The position numbers and the translations under genes are program-made. From assembly GCF_000787575.1 (NCBI RefSeq), contig NW_012236517.1:375272-439271 (forward strand): DNA of 64,000 nucleotides. The letters run 5' to 3'. The notes beneath the pieces are model-generated. The model saw nothing but the letters and a program-made list of their open reading frames with translations. It was not told the origin of the DNA and did not search any database. Positions 21,911 through 34,276 of the stretch are shown here, piece after piece (the stretch's first letter is position 1; the number at the start of each line of letters is the position of its first letter). This DNA comes from Acytostelium subglobosum LB1. Its lineage: Eukaryota > Evosea > Eumycetozoa > Acytosteliales > Acytosteliaceae.

Positions 21911-23362
21911 TTTCCTATAATGTCTTGTTATCTCTTTGTTTGTATAATAATTATCTCTACAAGTAGGTGAGAATGAATATCCAATGTTGAGATTGAGTAG
22001 TGATCGGATGACACTAGGACTGGAGTTGGTAGAGGAATTTGCATGACTCCACGTGGATAAAGCAAAGGAAAGAAAGAGTGAGGATGTGGAGGAGGAAGGG
22101 AGGAGGAAGAGGAAGAGACGCAATAATTGAGGACAATTATTGATTAGATGTGATGGCCTGCGGGCGCCCACCCTCCACAGAAAAGCCAGTCAACGAACTC
22201 GGCATGATGCATGGACAAGAGTGACCATGATCAAGGTCACAGAAAACACCAAATTACGGCAATATTCTCGGGTGATCTCGGCACGTCACTTCAGCGCAGC
22301 AGACACGCCAAGACATGTTTTGTAAATCTTGTACCAGGTGGCACTCGCCTCATGAGTTGATCTTGAACATCCATTGTTGTAGAGGTATAATGGATGCATG
22401 GCATGCACGGTTGGGGAGTCACTTGTGTTGGGGGGACAGGAGGGGAGAGAGATAAATGATGGTTTGCCCGCTAATAGGGTGGCGTCCAGCCACGGTTGGC
22501 CCATTAAACATCTCTTTGTCTACTCATCTCGATGTATGGATCAGCTGTGATCTGAAGCTTGGTTAGTATGTCGTCAACATTGGTTGAGGCCTTTATCTCG
22601 GGTGCAAAACAGGCTCAAAGGCCTTTCAAAACAAGCACAAACAAATAAGTTTTGTTTCGCGCAACTTGCAAACATCGCCGAGCGATTACCCGACGATACC
22701 GGGGTATTAATTTACTTACAATGAGTGACTGGCCTTTAATCATGAGTGCAACAATTGGATCTTGCACTCTCTCCGCTCCGATTAGTTGATCATTCACGTA
22801 ATGTATGATTATTACCATAATGGGTAGGATTGTTTGTATGACCAACACATCACATCCCTACAACCTTGTTGACAACAACAACATCAACAGGATACGGGAT
22901 CAATGATTGATGATTTGGTGACAGTGTAGGTGCACTTGTCGGGGCTTTCGGTCATGGTCACCAGTGGTCTGGTGTTTTGTTGACATATGTCACCAAGCCT
23001 ATCCTGGGGACAATAGATAATCAATCCATTCCAATGCCACCCTTCTATTGATTTGATTCGATCATGGTTAGATCGGCACTAAACATGTTTGATTGCTACT
23101 TGGTTGTTACTTTAAACAACAACAATGTCTCTATCATAGTATACTATGTTGGAAAGGATAAAATGATTCTATAAACTGTTATAACTATTACAATGATTGT
23201 TTGTGATTGGCTTACTGATTGATTGAATGAGTGCACTCAAAATCATTCGTTTTGTGTGATGATCACCCCACACTTTGATGACAACTGACACACCTACTTG
23301 ATTGCCAACATTTGATAAGTGATAGATAGATACATATACATTAATAGATATAAAGAGAAGAC
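21911..23362. promoter_or_regulatory. Divergent intergenic region of 1.45 kb
   Basis: Between the minus-strand PA14 gene and a plus-strand small gene. No exon with splice support was seen. The sequence is mixed in composition; a GC-richer stretch is at about 22150-22500. It should carry both promoters; a TA-rich segment precedes the ATG at 23363. Confidence 0.45.
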
Positions 23363-24110
23363 ATGTCGGACTTGTATAAATCAATATCGAGCAACTTCCA
23401 GGCATCAGGAAAGCTGGGCACAAGCGAGTCAGCCGACGACTCGTCGTCCCCATCTAGCGCCAGCAACATCATCAACAGCATCACCAACATCACCTCTACC
23501 AATGTCCCATCAAGAGAGGACGAGACATTCTTCACACCAGTGGCTCGTACACTCATCAGCTTCTTTAATGCCTCCAAAGAGGTTACTCCTGTATGTGTTT
23601 AAGTCTTCTTTCATTCATTCGTTCGTCTTCTCATTCCTGACTCACACATTCAATGACAACAGAAGGTACAGCAGACAATGGATGATGGCTTCAAGTCCGC
23701 CGCAAAGGGATTCGTTGACACTGTAAACGTTGTCAGTGTGCGCAACAACTACAAGAAGTCAATGGAGATGTTGGATCAGGCACCACCCGCACTTGTTGTT
23801 GGTGCAGCAACCTTGTTGCCAATCGTATTGTTCAAGAAGGGTAAGTAGGATAGAGACTCTATGATATGTGCGACGAGAAGGATGTGACTAACGTTTGGTT
23901 GTCATTGTAGTTCCCTCAGTCAAGGACCCAGCATTGGCAGTGCTAGGTTTCAGTGTATCGATGTACTACTGCTACCCTGAGCTCGTGTCAAAGGCAAGCA
24001 AGCGTGTGGTAGAGTTCTACAAGCAACAGACAGCCAACAGACAGCTCATCGAGAGCGTCACCATCAACCCACCTCCCGCTCTCGACAAACCATTGTCGGA
24101 CAAGCAATAA
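23363..24110 (+). CDS. Small three-exon protein of unknown function (201 aa)
   Basis: Exons 23363-23590, 23663-23840 and 23911-24110, with donors GTATGT and GTAAGT and CAG/TAG acceptors, join perfectly to 202 codons. The N-terminal 60 residues are Ser/Asn-rich. After MDDGFKSAAKGFVDTVNVV come two short hydrophobic stretches (ALVVGAATLLPIVLF and ALAVLGFSVSMYYCYP), each just long enough to span or dip into a membrane, and a polar tail. The pattern is faintly reminiscent of small MICOS/apolipoprotein-O-type inner-membrane proteins, but I do not see a decisive motif. Function not assigned. Confidence 0.75.
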
Positions 24111-24893
24111 GGTCGATCAATCAATCATCATTGCAATCAATCGATAAAATAGGTCGTCATCCGATGGCGACAATATAGTATAGTTATATATATAATATGA
24201 TGGATGCGACAGCGATGTCCCTGTTTATTACTTGTCACTTGGTCACTTGGTCCACTTGTCACATAGTTCAACCGCTGCCTTCTCCTCTTCTCTTTCGTAT
24301 CTATCTGTAGACGAGCCGTCTGTATGGACGAGCTCATATCTTTGGTTTAATCCCTAACCTGGGTCGCCTATTCCCGCAATCACTTCCGTTCGTAGCCAGT
24401 CGCCAGTGGCATGCGCCAACAACAATTGACGCGTCATTGCCATTGTGATGGTTGGCCAACAAAGTACTCATGACCAAAAGGAATAAGCTGCTAGTTATCG
24501 ACCATCATCGTCCTCTGTTTGGTTGGAAGAGTGAGAGTGGGAGGGCAGATGAAGATGTTAGGATGGCTTGGCTGTGAGGCTGGCGCGTCCTTGGAGGGGA
24601 CGAATGAGAGGTCGGACGAGCATACCCTGGGGCGAGATGGAATTGAATTGAATTGAATGGATAGTATGAGGGATGGATGGTGGATAGATGGAGGATGGCA
24701 GTGGGTGGGGATCGGTAATGGATGATGGGATTGACGAGTGGATGTTGATCGATTGACAAGTGACACACAACACACAAGGGGACGAGGAACAATGATGAAA
24801 GAGTATGTATTGATAATGCTCATCCTCCAGCTCGCATTGAGGCCCTCCAAGTCAAGGTGGCAAATGGCCTATTTTTACTGCAGAGTGTCCCCG
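24111..24893. other. Intergenic region, nothing recognised
   Basis: About 780 bp between two convergent genes. Open frames here are short and skewed, with no splice-linked coding structure. It includes an ATTGA-rich run near 24650 and a TGGATGG-rich run near 24670-24730. Confidence 0.4.
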
Positions 24894-25367
24894 CTACGTA
24901 CCATCTAAAGCAGCGATCATTTCCAGGAGCATCTGTGCGTTCATAAATGCTGATCTGACTCTGTTGAATATGATAGATTAGGTAAGCGAGGGAGGGCGAG
25001 GTGGAGGCAAGGCGAGGAACAAAAAGGAAGTACCCCTCCCTTTTGGCTGGCTGGCTGGCTGACATGACTACACATACATTAGTGATTTGTTACCATTGGC
25101 ACCATTGTTTAATATATTGTTGGAGTTTGTGTTGCTACTTGATGGCTTTAGTGATGGGATATTGGTATTCATTTTCGATGTTGCTCCTGATGCTGAAGCT
25201 GATGTTGCTGTGGCGAATGAAGTCGTCGTCGACGTCGTTTTAAACAGGTTGTTTGTTGCTGTTGCAATGTTAAACTTTGATGATACTGAAGACGATGCTG
25301 ATGTAGACACACGGGCAGCCCGTGATATACTATTAGAAGCTTTATTCAGTAGTCTAAACGTATTCAT
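24894..25367 (-). CDS. Small Ser/Ala/Asn-rich protein, possibly mitochondrial (118 aa, two exons)
   Basis: Exon 1 runs from the ATG at 25367 to 25078, ending at a GTATGT donor. Exon 2 is 24960-24894 after a CAG acceptor; the join keeps frame and gives the hydrophobic, helix-like end AQMLLEMIAALDGT and a stop. Without splicing the protein would end three residues past the donor (99 aa). The N-terminus (MNTFRLLNKASNSISRAAR) is basic, Ser-rich and free of acidic residues, like a mitochondrial presequence; the middle is low-complexity Ser/Thr/Asn. No family is recognised. It is divergent from the profilin-like gene, 553 bp away. Confidence 0.5.
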
Positions 25368-25920
25368 TTTATATATATGTATAAGTTATAGTTGTGTGTT
25401 GTGATGTATGAATGATGAAACGAGTCCCGAGTGAACAAGTTCTGATCATCAGTTTTTGTGAGTGTTAGAAAGAAAAAGACCAAAACTGGACACAGTTAGG
25501 TAGCTGTAATAGATGGTATATACCCAAACGAACAGATAATAATAATTGATGGTCATCCACACCGCATTATGATGGAACATTGTTTATATCTTGGTTTATC
25601 AAGCATGGTTTATTCAAAGAATATTTCATTCCTTTGGGTCTCAAATAAACAAGATGATGTGAGGCTCTCAACTTGTTAATTAAGTGCACTTAATTAGGAT
25701 TGAACATCAACAAGTATAACAATACAAAGCTAAAGTGTCGTCTTGTCAGATCCACCCCCCCCTTCACCACACTGTTCAACCATCACATATTACACCCTCC
25801 ACCCTACACTACTTAAGTTCATCACTCCATCATCAAGTTGTTTTATAACAATATCAATAACAAGTGTAATACAACATAGATAGAGAGAGATATAAAGATA
25901 TAAAGAAAGAGAGATATAGA
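25368..25920. promoter_or_regulatory. Divergent promoter region
   Basis: 553 bp between two genes transcribed away from each other. AT-rich, with a C-run near 25756 and AGAT-rich leader sequence before 25921. No gene seen. Confidence 0.5.
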
Positions 25921-26413
25921 ATGAGTAGCAGTAGCAATAACAATGATATCCAGTTGATAAAGAATGATAAGTTGGAGAATATAAAGAAAGTGACGAGTAG
26001 ACTACAACTGTTTGTTGCCAATGGTGATGTACTGTTCGCAGAGCCACCAGTGAGGAACAATCACAAGGATGATGTCAATGAATTGATTGTACTGTTTGAA
26101 ACAAGTAACAAGGCCATTGCACAAGGTATCAACGTTGATGACTCCAACTATGAACTACACCGTTGCTTTGAAGACATGGTAGTAGGAAGAAAAGGTGAAG
26201 AGTCCACTGGAGAAGGTGTTGCATTCATAAAGGTAATGTTATGTTGTGGAGTGGAGTGGAGGGAGTTGGACTAGACATGATACTAATACTACTGATCAGT
26301 GTCCGACCAAGTCTGGCTCATACATCTTTATGCTGGTCACCTATCCATTACCTACATTGTCCGCCAAGATAGTTCCAATGATGAAGGAATACTGCGCAGC
26401 CTACAACATGTAA
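25921..26413 (+). CDS. Profilin-4-like protein (141 aa, two exons)
   Basis: Exon 1 is 25921-26232 (donor GTAATG) and exon 2 is 26300-26413 (acceptor CAG), with phase 0 at the junction. The 141 residues match the profilin size. The order of features fits profilin 4: a mid-protein VLFETSNKAIAQGINVDD stretch, a YELHRCFEDMVVGRK strand region, GEGVAFIK, then FMLVTYPLPT and a C-terminal helix KIVPMMKEYCAAYNM. Known: canonical profilins bind actin and poly-Pro, whereas profilin 4 is divergent and often lacks actin binding. Inferred from pattern only; another profilin-fold protein is possible. Confidence 0.6.
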
Positions 26414-26629
26414 CATGTACATATAATAGTTATGGAATGAATGAATGAAAGAATATAGATTGAATGATTGGCAACATGTATAAGAGATTGATTGATTGAA
26501 TGAATGAATGGTTTAAAGTTTATGTTGGTAACTGATGCCGATGTGCGAATGGCGATGACGCTATGTACATTGGCTGGATCGATCCTAGATACATTATAAT
26601 GATTGAATGAATGTAGTGACAACACTACT

Positions 26630-28841
26630 CTACTCTTGCTTAGGCTTGTCGTAACATACATGCTCCCAAAGAGTCTGCATCGATGGAGCGGATACAGTGC
26701 CATCAAGACTCATATACTCGTAGATAAAGTACACCTTGAAGGTGTATAGTTTCATCGAGCCAAAGTGCGCGCTATTGAACTGGCGACAGATGTATCGGCC
26801 CGTCTCGAGACGCAGCTCGTTCGCATTGGCCGAGTTGTAGCCATTCTCCCAGAACTTGAACCATCGATGGTTGCCGTACGTCGTGTCGAAGGGCACCGGC
26901 TTGTCAAAGTTGACCTCCATGTTGACCTTGTCAGTGAGATGCATCTGGTGGAAGGCGTTGTCCTTGAACAGCTCGATCTTGGTGCCGTTGTCGGTCTCAC
27001 CGTGAATCGCGTGCCACCAATGGATCTTGGGTGGAGATGGACTGAACATGTTCCAGCCCTGGTCGAAACGAATGAGGAAGGCCACCTGCTGCTGGCGATA
27101 GCTCCAGAATGGCACGCGGTACGAGAAGATGTTGAGGTTGTAGCCAAGGATTAGGTAGAACAAGAGTGCGCAAAAGATGTTGTTGGCAACAGACCAGACG
27201 CGCGATGGGCGACGACGTGGCGAGCGACGCAAAACGTACAGCGATGGACGCTTGGAGAGCGCCTGCGACTGCTTGCCCTGCTTGTGGGTGAGAACAAAGA
27301 AGCGCGAGAAAACAGAGCTGACGCCGGCTGACACGCGTGTGCACAGCCACGACAGCCAGAATAGTAGTGGGGACTTGCTCATGAGGAAGTTCAGGGCGGA
27401 AAGGTTCTTGCGACGGATTCCGTTGCTGTCGATCGTGACGAACCAGTCCTCGCCATACACGTCGCTGTTAACTGTGGTCGACATGGAGGGCTCCTCCGCC
27501 AGCTTGTCCAGTGGTGCATATGTGGCCGACGAGGGCATGATGAAGAAGGTCTTCATGATGAGCGTCGTGTACTGGCTGAGTGGTGACTCGATGTTGTAAT
27601 AGACTCGCACTGGACGCTGTCCCTTCATCAGCTTCTTCTCAAAGAATCCAAAGGTGTAGTCCCAGACGAATGGTGGCATGTTGACAAACTGTGCGCAGAA
27701 GGTGACCCAGAAGAACAATCCAAGTTGCAAGAACAACACGAATCCAAGATGCAATGCCATGAATCCAACGGCGCCAAGCAGACGGCAGTAGTCAGTGTAC
27801 ACTGGAGAGTACCAGAACAATGGTCCAAGCAACTCCCACTTGGCAACTGCGATGGTCAATGTCCTGTTGATGGGGTGGGATGTGTTAGCTGTGTTGCACT
27901 CGATCCTAATCAAGTTAAACATACTTTAGAGTTGTCCTCCATGGGATTACCATGCGAGCAATTGGTGTTTGGAAGTAATCAAGACTGATGGCGTAGAAAG
28001 TGGCTTCTCCATTGTGCCACTCCTCACCAGACTTGTGGAAGAAGGATGCAATGTACATGCAAGACATCTGAAGCAGAACACAGATTGTCGCCATGGAGAT
28101 GTAGCGGTAGCGATCGGGATTGAGTGCCTTCCTGGTGTGTGACACGGGTGCATCGTTGATGATCGGCGAGTTGTTGCCGACGACATCATCGCCTGATGAT
28201 GAGCCATCGACGACAATGAAGCGTGGTGAGTCGTTGTTGTGATGATCCTCCTCCTCCTTGCCATGCTGAGCACTGTTGGCAAAGGTCCATGTGTCCACTG
28301 CAAAGAACTCGGTGGTCGGCAGGAACATGGTGAAGAAGAGCATGAGACGGAAGTAGACGTCGCCACCGTGGCCCACCAGTCCGATGTAGGCCTGGAGCGA
28401 GATGGTGAAGGCCCACGTGAGGAAGGACATCAGCTTGGTGCGGTAGCCAATGGCCATGCAAAAGGCAAAGTATGTGTGCATGAGGAACAGCACCAGCTGG
28501 CAGGTCCAGCTGGTGTTGATGAGATGGATGGGGAAGAAGTAGTTTGACGAGTACTTGGTGACGATGAGTGAGCGGGGGAACAGTCCCTCCTCCGTGTAGA
28601 TGGCGAACAAGTCGGTCATACGCTCGATATTATCACCAATCACACAAAAGGCCATTGCGAAACGGAACAAAGCGATTGAGCGCAAGTCCATGCCACCCAT
28701 CATCACAATACGTTTCCAAACATTCTCTGCCGTTATCTTTCCCAAGAATCCATTACTCTTCTTATAGTTGTTGCTGCCGCTACCTTTGGAATATTTACTA
28801 TCTATATCTCCATTGATTGCTGCTGTATGATTAGTTGACAT
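26630..28841 (-). CDS. HTTM-domain membrane protein, vitamin K-dependent gamma-carboxylase-like (716 aa, two exons)
   Basis: Exons 28841-27925 and 27863-26630 join via GTATGT/CAG across one Lys codon to give 717 codons. After a hydrophilic N-terminus come several spans with HTTM-type features: RSIALFRFAMAFCVIGD near residue 55, then YRTKLMSFLTWAF and GLVGHGGDVYFRLMLFF, and SFFHKSGEEWHNGEA, a motif of the family. The C-terminal part contains FDQGWNMFSPSPPKIHWW, typical of HTTM proteins, and a beta-rich end. Known: the family includes vertebrate gamma-glutamyl carboxylase and many bacterial and protist relatives of unknown reaction. Substrate not inferable. Confidence 0.8.
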
Positions 28842-30399
28842 GTTGATTGAAAACTAATATATAAGCTGTATCTGTATCTATATATCTGTATCTGTATATA
28901 TGTATCTGAATAAATAATGTTACAAGTGAAGTATTACTTTCACCATATTAATGATATAATGATATAAATATAATATAGTATGTGTAATCAAGTAATAACT
29001 CTTTTTGATATTAGTTATAACTAAGTGATAATGATAAGATGTGTTTGAGACTAGTAAAGGATGTAACACAACACGATGGAATGTTCTCACCTTCAATTAA
29101 CCAATAACCACCTCGACACACAACCTCCTTCCTGTCAACCTATTTGTGTTGTTGGTGAAATAAATTGAGGCAACGATCTGCAGACGAATAATAAAAAATA
29201 TCTGTATTATGTTGTTGTGTGTGTGTTTGTTGGTGTTTTGTAGGTGTGATTGCTCAACACCAAGATGAGTTGGTTGAACAAGTGGTCACAGCCATGGCTG
29301 AGTTTAGTGTTGTTGTTGAGTGTTTTTTTCAAACAACAACGTAGCCAGGTTATGAAGGGTCCAGTGTCTAATTACTTTGATGGATGTTTCACAAGAATTA
29401 GTCCATTATTACAATATAAATAGCCACGTCAACTTTGTTTAGGAGAAAGACAGAGAGTTATCTGATTGATTGATTGATAAAAGTGCCAATGATGCAAATC
29501 AAATACAACTTTTATCATCATAATGACCATTTGCTTTGAATGAAAGGATGAAGGAGATTGCTTTGTTGATTGGTTTGATCATTCATTCATTCATACAAAC
29601 ATTCATTCTTATTATTAATGGGCATTATAAGTGCTCACTATCAAAGAGAGACAGCGACAGACAGACAGACAGACAGAGACTTATTTTGAAGTTCAAGATA
29701 TTCTTATTGGAGAGGTGAAACCCCGGAGAACAGGACAACGATATTCGTTGTTATTCTGTATCTATGAGAACTATAATCTACGTGTCGGGCAAATCTAGCT
29801 CCGGAACTTTCCACCTCAACCAGAGGTTACATCTAGTTCATGTCATTGATTGCCCAAAACAATGAAGTACCAAAATAACCAATGTCTGTCGTGTCGTGGG
29901 ATATGTTTCGAACACAGAAGGTCACCTACTAGGTAGCTTAGCAGAGACACCTGGCTCTGAAACAGAATGGAATGGAGTGAATATATTCAAAGTTATATTT
30001 TGTATTATGATGACAAACAAACTATCTATCATTATCCCCTTCTAAATATGTTTTGTAAGTCTCATTGAGGCTGTCACATGTGACAGAGACTACTTCCACC
30101 CGCTGGTTGGATGTCTGTTCTGTTGTCAATGGTGGCTCTCGACGCCTTTGGAACACTAACCAAAACTAAATGTAGATCGTATTCATTGACCTTTTAACCA
30201 TTTTTATCCACATTAATGTCAACCATATCCAACTCACACACACTCATATCCACGTTCGATCCCATTCCCGAACTTGAGCTCAAAGTGCACTTTGTGAACT
30301 TGCACCACACATGTTGTTCATTTCAAAGGATATCATTTATCTCTTTATACAAACATACATACACATAACTTAATATAACATAACAAACATAAACAAAAG
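28842..30399. promoter_or_regulatory. Divergent intergenic region of 1.56 kb
   Basis: Lies between the HTTM gene (minus) and transaldolase (plus). No exon recognised; an ATG-initiated 60-codon frame at 29536 looks fortuitous. Contains an ACAG tetranucleotide run at 29657-29677 and AT-rich leader sequence ending in AAAAG before the transaldolase ATG. Confidence 0.45.
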
Positions 30400-31459
30400 A
30401 TGTCCAACGCATTAGAGAAATTGAAGGAATTCACTGTTGTCGTATGTTGTTGAATCATTCAATCAATCTTACGAATTGACAGACTGACTGACTAAACTTA
30501 CATGTATGTCCAATGTTTGATCGATATGATTTATGCTGTAGGTAGCAGACACTGCTGACTTTGGAGTGTTGTCCAAGTTTGGCTCAGTTGACAGCACAAC
30601 AAACCCATCATTGGTGTTCCAGGCTTCAGTGTTGCCACAGTACAAGCATCTGATTGATGATGCCGTCGCCTACGCAAAGAAGAACTCAACTGACAAGCAG
30701 ACACAGCTCTCTCTGTCGATCGACAAGCTCTTTGTCAACTTTGGTCTGGAGATCCTCAAGATCGTGCCCGGCCGTGTCTCCACAGAGGTCGACGCTCGTC
30801 TCTCCTACGACACCGAGGCCAACATCAAGAAGGCTCGTGAGCTGATCGCTCTCTACGAGGCCGCTGGCATCAACAGAAACCGTGTACTCATCAAGCTCGC
30901 CTCCACCTGGGAGGGTATCCAGGCTGCCCAGGTGCTCGAGAAGGAGGGCATCCACTGCAACATGACTCTGCTGTTCTCGCTCGTGCAGGCTCAGGCTTGT
31001 GCCGAGGCTGGCGTCACACTCATCAGTCCATTCGTTGGTCGTATCACCGACTTCTACAAGCAGAAGGAGGGCAAGGACTTCCCCGCCAAGGAGGACCCAG
31101 GTGTCCTCTCGGTCCAGGCCATCTACCACTACTACAAGAAGCACGGCTACAAGACCGTCGTCATGGGTGCCAGTTTCCGTACCAAGGAGCAACCACTGGA
31201 GCTCGTTGGCTGTGACTTGCTGACCCTCTCACCAAACATTCTCGAGGCTCTCCAGGCTGCCGACGCTTCGTTGGTCACTCCAAAGCTCTCGGCCACCAAC
31301 ATCCCAGGCAACGTGCCAGCCAAGCATGTTCCAACCGCTGCCAACTTCCACTGGGAGCTCACCAACAACGAGATGGCTCACTTCAAGACTGCTGAGGGTA
31401 TCCGTAACTTTGCCAAGGACCTCGTCAAGCTTGAGCAACAGATTGAGAAGCTCTTGTAA
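30400..31459 (+). CDS. tal: Transaldolase (319 aa, two exons)
   Basis: Exon 1 (30400-30441) encodes MSNALEKLKEFTVV, then an intron with a GTATGT donor and TAG acceptor leads to exon 2 (30542-31459). The protein is a class I transaldolase of TalB/TAL1 type and length. VADTADFG places Asp17; the Schiff-base lysine in VLIKLASTWEG falls at residue 132, the same number as in E. coli TalB. NMTLLFSLVQA, SPFVGRITD and the MGASFR phosphate-binding segment are all present. It transfers a dihydroxyacetone unit between sugar phosphates in the non-oxidative pentose phosphate pathway, in the cytosol. Codon use is strongly biased to C-ending codons, suggesting high expression. Confidence 0.96.
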
Positions 31460-31602
31460 GAGTGGAGTTGTAGCTCCATCCAACAACAATAACAAAGACT
31501 TGAGTGCGATGGGTTGAGTGTGGCATTCTACCACCTCGCTATGCACTCATACATGTAGATCGATGATGATGATGATGATGTTTATTATGTACATGTCGAT
31601 TA

Positions 31603-32643
31603 TCACAGGTCCACCATCTTGATGATTGAACGACTAGGTTGCGTAAGATGCTTGGAGACAACACATAGTGCTCTTCCTGGGGTAATCATACGCCAACAAA
31701 CATTCGTTGCCGTCTCTTCCACTGTGACGCGGTAACTTTGTACATTGGGTAGCTTCTTGATCACTTGTTGGATGAGGCTCTTGTTGAGAAGACCGTACTT
31801 TGACTTAATATATAGCTCCTTCAGTTGGGCGGGGATGATTAATATATCTGGTAGTAGGATCACATTGAACCTTATTGTCAGGCAAAGACCATCAAAGGCT
31901 GGATGATGTCCAATGTCAACCAGGGGTAAGAATGAACGGATCTTTAGTCGAAGTAATGTCGTCAGTGTCATCAGGAAGTCAGGGAATGTAGACCGAACGA
32001 TAATGTTGTTACCTAGCCCCAATGATATTAAAGTTGGAGGTAAGGATACTAAGTCCAATGGTTGACTGTGGTTGTAGCCAAATGATAGCTTTCTTAGTGA
32101 CCCTGGTAGTATACCAGGTATATTGAGGGGATTGTCAAAGAATGATCCAAACTTCAAGGTATGAAGTGATTGTGGAAGCACGTAAGGATCGATAGCAGCT
32201 TTATAGCGATGACCAAACTTTAAGTATTGGAGTGATCGTGGCAGTACATCGAGTGCAATGGGTTGGGTGTAGTGATATCCAAAGACTAGCTTGATTAACG
32301 ATGGTGGTAGAACACCTTGGACAATGATCTGATCGTACATGTATCCTGTTGTCAATGAAGTAAGTGATGATGGAAGGACATTTCGCTCCAGAGGCAGATT
32401 GTAAATTGCGCCTAGTATTAGAATGAGTAGGTTCTCTTGCAATGAACCTGCCAATATAGGTTTGTTTGCCGACCATTTCATCGTTGATAGTGTGGATCGT
32501 GAGGTGCACATGGGGCGCAGTATCTTGCCATTGATGTACAGGTTGAAGAGTGAGTGGCAAGTCAAACACAAGCATGCAACATCAATATCATCATCCAACT
32601 GCTTGGTTATCTGTTGTAGGATATAAATTGATAGTGACTCCAT
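31603..32643 (-). CDS. FNIP-repeat protein (346 aa)
   Basis: Start set at the ATG at 32643 (MESLSIYILQQITKQ). The first 45 residues look like a short F-box-type helical module (CLCLTCHSLFNLYIN). Then about six 20-22-residue FNIP-type repeats follow with the pattern LP-x-SL-x2-L-x-FG-x4-QP, for example LPPSLIKLVFGYHYTQPIA and LPRSLQYLKFGHRYKAAID. The last 120 residues are non-repeat. Known: FNIP (IP22) repeats form an LRR-like solenoid and the family is hugely expanded in dictyostelids. If the N-terminal module is an F-box, it may be an SCF ubiquitin-ligase adaptor. Convergent with transaldolase, 143 bp apart. Confidence 0.85.
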   Translation of the reverse strand: MESLSIYILQQITKQLDDDIDVACLCLTCHSLFNLYINGKILRPMCTSRSTLSTMKWSANKPILAGSLQENLLILILGAIYNLPLERNVLPSSLTSLTTGYMYDQIIVQGVLPPSLIKLVFGYHYTQPIALDVLPRSLQYLKFGHRYKAAIDPYVLPQSLHTLKFGSFFDNPLNIPGILPGSLRKLSFGYNHSQPLDLVSLPPTLISLGLGNNIIVRSTFPDFLMTLTTLLRLKIRSFLPLVDIGHHPAFDGLCLTIRFNVILLPDILIIPAQLKELYIKSKYGLLNKSLIQQVIKKLPNVQSYRVTVEETATNVCWRMITPGRALCVVSKHLTQPSRSIIKMVDL

Positions 32644-32804
32644 TCCATTCTCTCTCTTGATCAATCAATCAAATAAACAAACTCAAATAATGAATGTCGT
32701 GTTATCGGTAACGACAGATTTAATGGTAGTCGTGTTTGATCAAGTTGCCAATAGAGAGGTTTGGAGTTACCTGTTCGTGTCCAACATCTAGTCCAATTCA
32801 ATGA

Positions 32805-33831
32805 TCATACTGATTCCTCCATCAATGCCTTGCACGCTTTAAGTTCTGTTTGATTGATTGATGGGTGGATCCGTGTGAGTGATGGTCCGGGCAACTGGAT
32901 GGCTGGAAACATCGATACACATACCATAATATAATACATTAAATTTCTTTGCACTGATCTCGAATGGATGAAGGGTAGTCTCGCCAGTTGATGGGTTCCT
33001 GACCTTGAGGTTGAGCTGGATGTTTGGTGTGTTGACTTCGTTCACTGTGTTGGAGCTCAGCAAATAGTCCACTCGCCAGTCGATGTTCTCAATCGAGTTC
33101 ACTATAAAGTGTTGTCGTTATGTTGGAGAGTAGTTAGAGATGGCCCATTGCACTGCCAGACAATCACGAGACACGTTACACTTTAGTGTATTGCTGTGGA
33201 ATATGGATCTGAGTTTGTCCTTGTGCTCACGGAATGCACGTGATATAGAGTCACAATGCTCCTTGGGCAGACCGAGTTGCTGCAGCTCATTGGACAGAGT
33301 AGTTTCGTCGACGTCATTCTTTACAGCGTTGAATACAATGAAGTGAATGGCAGCGATCAGTGCCTTAATATCGCCCAGTACGAATCCAGCGTCCTTGACC
33401 AACTTCTCAACCTTCTCAAACTGTTATCGATTTGATTCGATTCAATTGAATTGATTGATTGATTGATTGAGTGTAGTGTGAGTGTTTGTGATCAATACCT
33501 AGTGAGACCATCGAGATGACACTTACATCAATCTTCTCTCCAGAGAAACTGTTGATAACCTGTACAGTGAGCAACTTGATTCTTATATTGGTCTGTAAGA
33601 GTTTGAATGATTGGTTAACAATTTGGCTGTCTGTTGTTTCTGTTGTTTTCCGATCGATGATCCCAACTTACAATCTTTGACATTGTGCTTATCTCTCTGA
33701 GCAACCAGTCTGGAGCATCAAGCTCTCCACAGAATTTGAACCTCTATCAATCATTCAATCATTCATTTTAATGTTAGTACTTCTGTCATAACCTTCATTC
33801 ATTCATTCCATGTATTGATGATCTATACCAT
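32805..33831 (-). CDS. commd4: COMM domain-containing protein 4 (199 aa, six exons)
   Basis: Exons 33831-33829, 33743-33672, 33592-33527, 33420-33180, 33101-32925 and 32845-32805 sum to 600 nt and give exactly 199 aa, the length of human COMMD4. Matches include [44 protein letters not shown] (the COMM signature W-x-V-D-Y) and [15 protein letters not shown] at the end. Exon 1 consists only of the ATG; upstream of exon 2 the frame meets a stop within the acceptor, so the initiator must come from another exon. Known: COMMD4 is a subunit of the Commander complex, which works with retriever and WASH in endosomal cargo recycling. Introns are 66-108 nt. Confidence 0.93.
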
Positions 33832-34276
33832 TGTATATCAATCTGTTTGTGTATATATACGATCCTTGATGAACGTATACTTATATATATGAATATGTAT
33901 ATGTAAGTAATAATGAACTAAATGAAGACTGATGGTCCTCTTTCTTGAACAAAAATCTGGACCAATGAGCAAAAAACACAACTTTGAGAGATCTTTGGAT
34001 TTTTCCAAAGAGATAATTACAATCAAAGAGTTATAAATGTTATCCATACATCATAAATTGGTTACAAATATAAGTTATTACAATATAATCATAATAATAA
34101 CTATGTACAATGATATTGATCATTCATGAGGTGGACTATCACTTTGTCCCATAATCTAACAATTTGGGGTTGCTCAATGTGGGGTGCGGGTTGATCTTCG
34201 TAATGATCTGATCAAAGTTAGATCATTCATTCATTGACTTATTTATTTATTACATTATACAGATATAATATATAGG
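33832..34276. promoter_or_regulatory. Divergent promoter region of COMMD4 and the WD40 gene
   Basis: 445 bp, AT-rich with TA runs near 33850-33905. No coding exon seen. It must supply promoters for the minus-strand COMMD4 gene and the plus-strand LisH/WD40 gene. Confidence 0.5.

Noticed and set aside
23363-24110. Assignment of the three-exon gene as a MICOS (Mic26/27) subunit
   Set aside because: Only size and two weak hydrophobic stretches are similar; no diagnostic motif.
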